A stretch of DNA of 64,000 nucleotides from Candidatus Melainabacteria bacterium (GTDB lineage Bacteria > Cyanobacteriota > Vampirovibrionia > Obscuribacterales > Obscuribacteraceae): contig RXJR01000005.1 in assembly GCA_003963305.1 (NCBI GenBank), positions 1 to 64,000 of the forward strand. Direction: 5' to 3'. A model generated the notes under the pieces. It saw nothing but the letters and a program-made list of their open reading frames with translations, did not search any database and had not been told where the DNA came from. Within the stretch, counting starts at the first letter, position 1. Each line of letters begins with the position of its first letter. The translations under genes and the position numbers were made by a program. Positions 63,147 to 64,000 of this stretch are shown here, in pieces.

Positions 63147-64000
63147 ATGGAGAAAACAAAACTAGATCCAAACGCTCAGCTGCTCGAGAAACGAAATAAA
63201 AGCCTGGCTGTGGATCCGGCCGTCAAGAAAAAACGGCAAGAGCGTGGAGTAATGATGGCGCGAGAGCGCATTGAGGCGCTGGTTGATCCGGGCACATTCA
63301 TGGAACTGGACCGTTATGCGTTGCATAACTGCTCGAACTTCGGCATGGAGAAGAAGAAAGTAGTGGGAGACGGAGTTGTCACCGGTCAGGCAATGATCGA
63401 TGGTCGCCCCGTATACCTGTTCGCCCATGATGGCACCTTCCTCGGTGGCGCACTGGGAGAAGTATTCGCCAAGAAAGTTTGTAAAGTAATGGACCTGGCA
63501 AAGCAAGCCGGCTGCCCGGTCATAGGATTGAACGAGAGCGGTGGTGCGCGCATTCAAGAAGGTGTCGCTTCCCTGGCCGGCTACGCCGACATTTTCTATC
63601 GCAACGTCGCCTGCTCTGGAGTGATTCCACAGATTTCAATAATCTACGGTCCCTGCGCCGGAGGCGCCGTGTACAGCCCAGCCGTCACTGATTTCACAAT
63701 CATGGTGGCAGACCAGAGCTACATGTTTATCACCGGACCTGAGATCGTCCGCACCGTAACTGGTGAAGAAGTAAGCTTCGAAGATCTTGGTGGTGCCCGC
63801 GTACATAACCAGAAAAGCGGTGTGGCACAGCTTCTCGCCGACGATGAAGAAGATTCGTTCTGGCTGACTCGCAAATTACTTTCATACCTACCGAGCAACA
63901 ATTTAGAAACGGCGCCTTCATCAGCCGAAGATGCATTCGAGCCAGAGAACGCAGCCGAGCTTGATTCTCTTGTTCCGTCTGACCCTTCCAAGCCATACGA
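63147..64000 (+). CDS. pccB: Acyl-CoA (propionyl-CoA) carboxylase beta subunit, partial
   Basis: First 284 residues; the gene runs off the right edge (full length would be about 510-530). Carboxyltransferase half of a biotin-dependent acyl-CoA carboxylase. Starts LLEKRNKSLAVDPAVKKKRQ, then ARERIEALVDPGTFMELDRYA, GDGVVTGQAMIDGRPVYLFA, GLNESGGARIQEGVASLAGY with the acyl-CoA oxyanion loop, SIIYGPCAGGAVYSPAVTDF and FITGPEIVRTVTGEEVSFED. Propionyl-CoA is the likeliest substrate given the family and the B12 mutase domain at 46 kb. Cotranscribed with mgtE (12-bp gap). Confidence 0.92.
   Translation, partial: MEKTKLDPNAQLLEKRNKSLAVDPAVKKKRQERGVMMARERIEALVDPGTFMELDRYALHNCSNFGMEKKKVVGDGVVTGQAMIDGRPVYLFAHDGTFLGGALGEVFAKKVCKVMDLAKQAGCPVIGLNESGGARIQEGVASLAGYADIFYRNVACSGVIPQISIIYGPCAGGAVYSPAVTDFTIMVADQSYMFITGPEIVRTVTGEEVSFEDLGGARVHNQKSGVAQLLADDEEDSFWLTRKLLSYLPSNNLETAPSSAEDAFEPENAAELDSLVPSDPSKPY

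Noticed and set aside
1-64000. CRISPR array, prophage or insertion sequence
   Set aside because: No regularly spaced repeats with unique spacers, no transposase, and no phage structural genes; the XerC/D gene is of housekeeping type without att-like repeats.

Overview
The window is a gene-dense bacterial chromosome segment (about 60 genes on both strands, near-even base composition, many TTG and GTG starts with good Shine-Dalgarno sequences). It is not phage or plasmid. Core genes (pnp, rpsO, rpsF-ssb-rpsR, infC, rpmI-rplT, tatC, trpS, folK, acpS, primary sigma factor) lie among lineage-specific TPR, signalling and membrane genes. An AsmA-like giant protein and an O-antigen-ligase-like protein suggest a diderm envelope. 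An acyl-CoA synthetase, a propionyl/acyl-CoA carboxylase and a B12-binding mutase subunit suggest heterotrophic acyl-CoA metabolism. TPR-rich proteins, GAF/GGDEF proteins, a Hanks-type kinase fusion and an RpoD-type sigma factor would fit a non-photosynthetic relative of Cyanobacteria (Melainabacteria/Obscuribacterales type), but this placement is an inference from style, not from a marker comparison.

Layout. 1-3 kb: short repeats, then a minus-strand run of a TPR protein, a Cys-containing acidic protein and two small membrane proteins. 3-9 kb: alpha/beta hydrolase, long-chain acyl-CoA synthetase, an unknown protein, a beta-propeller protein and rsfS. 9-14 kb: HU, a secreted His-rich TPR protein, and rpsO-pnp with a terminator between them. 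14-26 kb: a receiver-GAF-LuxR regulator, a clan-AA-protease-like gene with its small partner, a 1380-residue AsmA-like protein, a XerC/D recombinase, a MerR-like/zinc/Arg-Gly-Glu repeat protein and an ABC exporter whose 3' end has been copied into a 43-bp tandem repeat. 27-34 kb: translation genes, tRNA-Leu(CAG), an rRNA methyltransferase and tatC. 33-46 kb: two paralogous membrane-TPR proteins (one with HExxH, one without), a Cache-HAMP-GAF-GAF-GGDEF cyclase, a HAD phosphatase, folK, acpS, a duplicated CPBP-protease-like protein and a lone MazF/PemK-like toxin. 46-50 kb: B12-binding mutase domain and a ThDP decarboxylase. 50.5-54 kb: the most interesting locus, described below. 54-64 kb: a receiver-HTH-Ser/Thr kinase fusion, an O-antigen-ligase-like protein, trpS, a 40-residue basic protein, a DUF4388 protein, the sigma factor, mgtE and a truncated acyl-CoA carboxylase beta subunit.

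The best candidate for an undescribed system is the tight cluster at 50546-52660. It encodes a membrane protein with a TIGR04222-like domain that ends in a tail of almost only Gly, Ser and Cys, a DUF692/MNIO enzyme (the non-heme iron family that modifies Cys-containing RiPP precursors) starting 5 bp later, and a DUF2063-like partner overlapping the enzyme gene by 11 bp. A MATE transporter follows 32 bp downstream. I infer that the Cys/Gly tail is the substrate, so this would be a membrane-anchored, post-translationally modified peptide rather than a small secreted RiPP.
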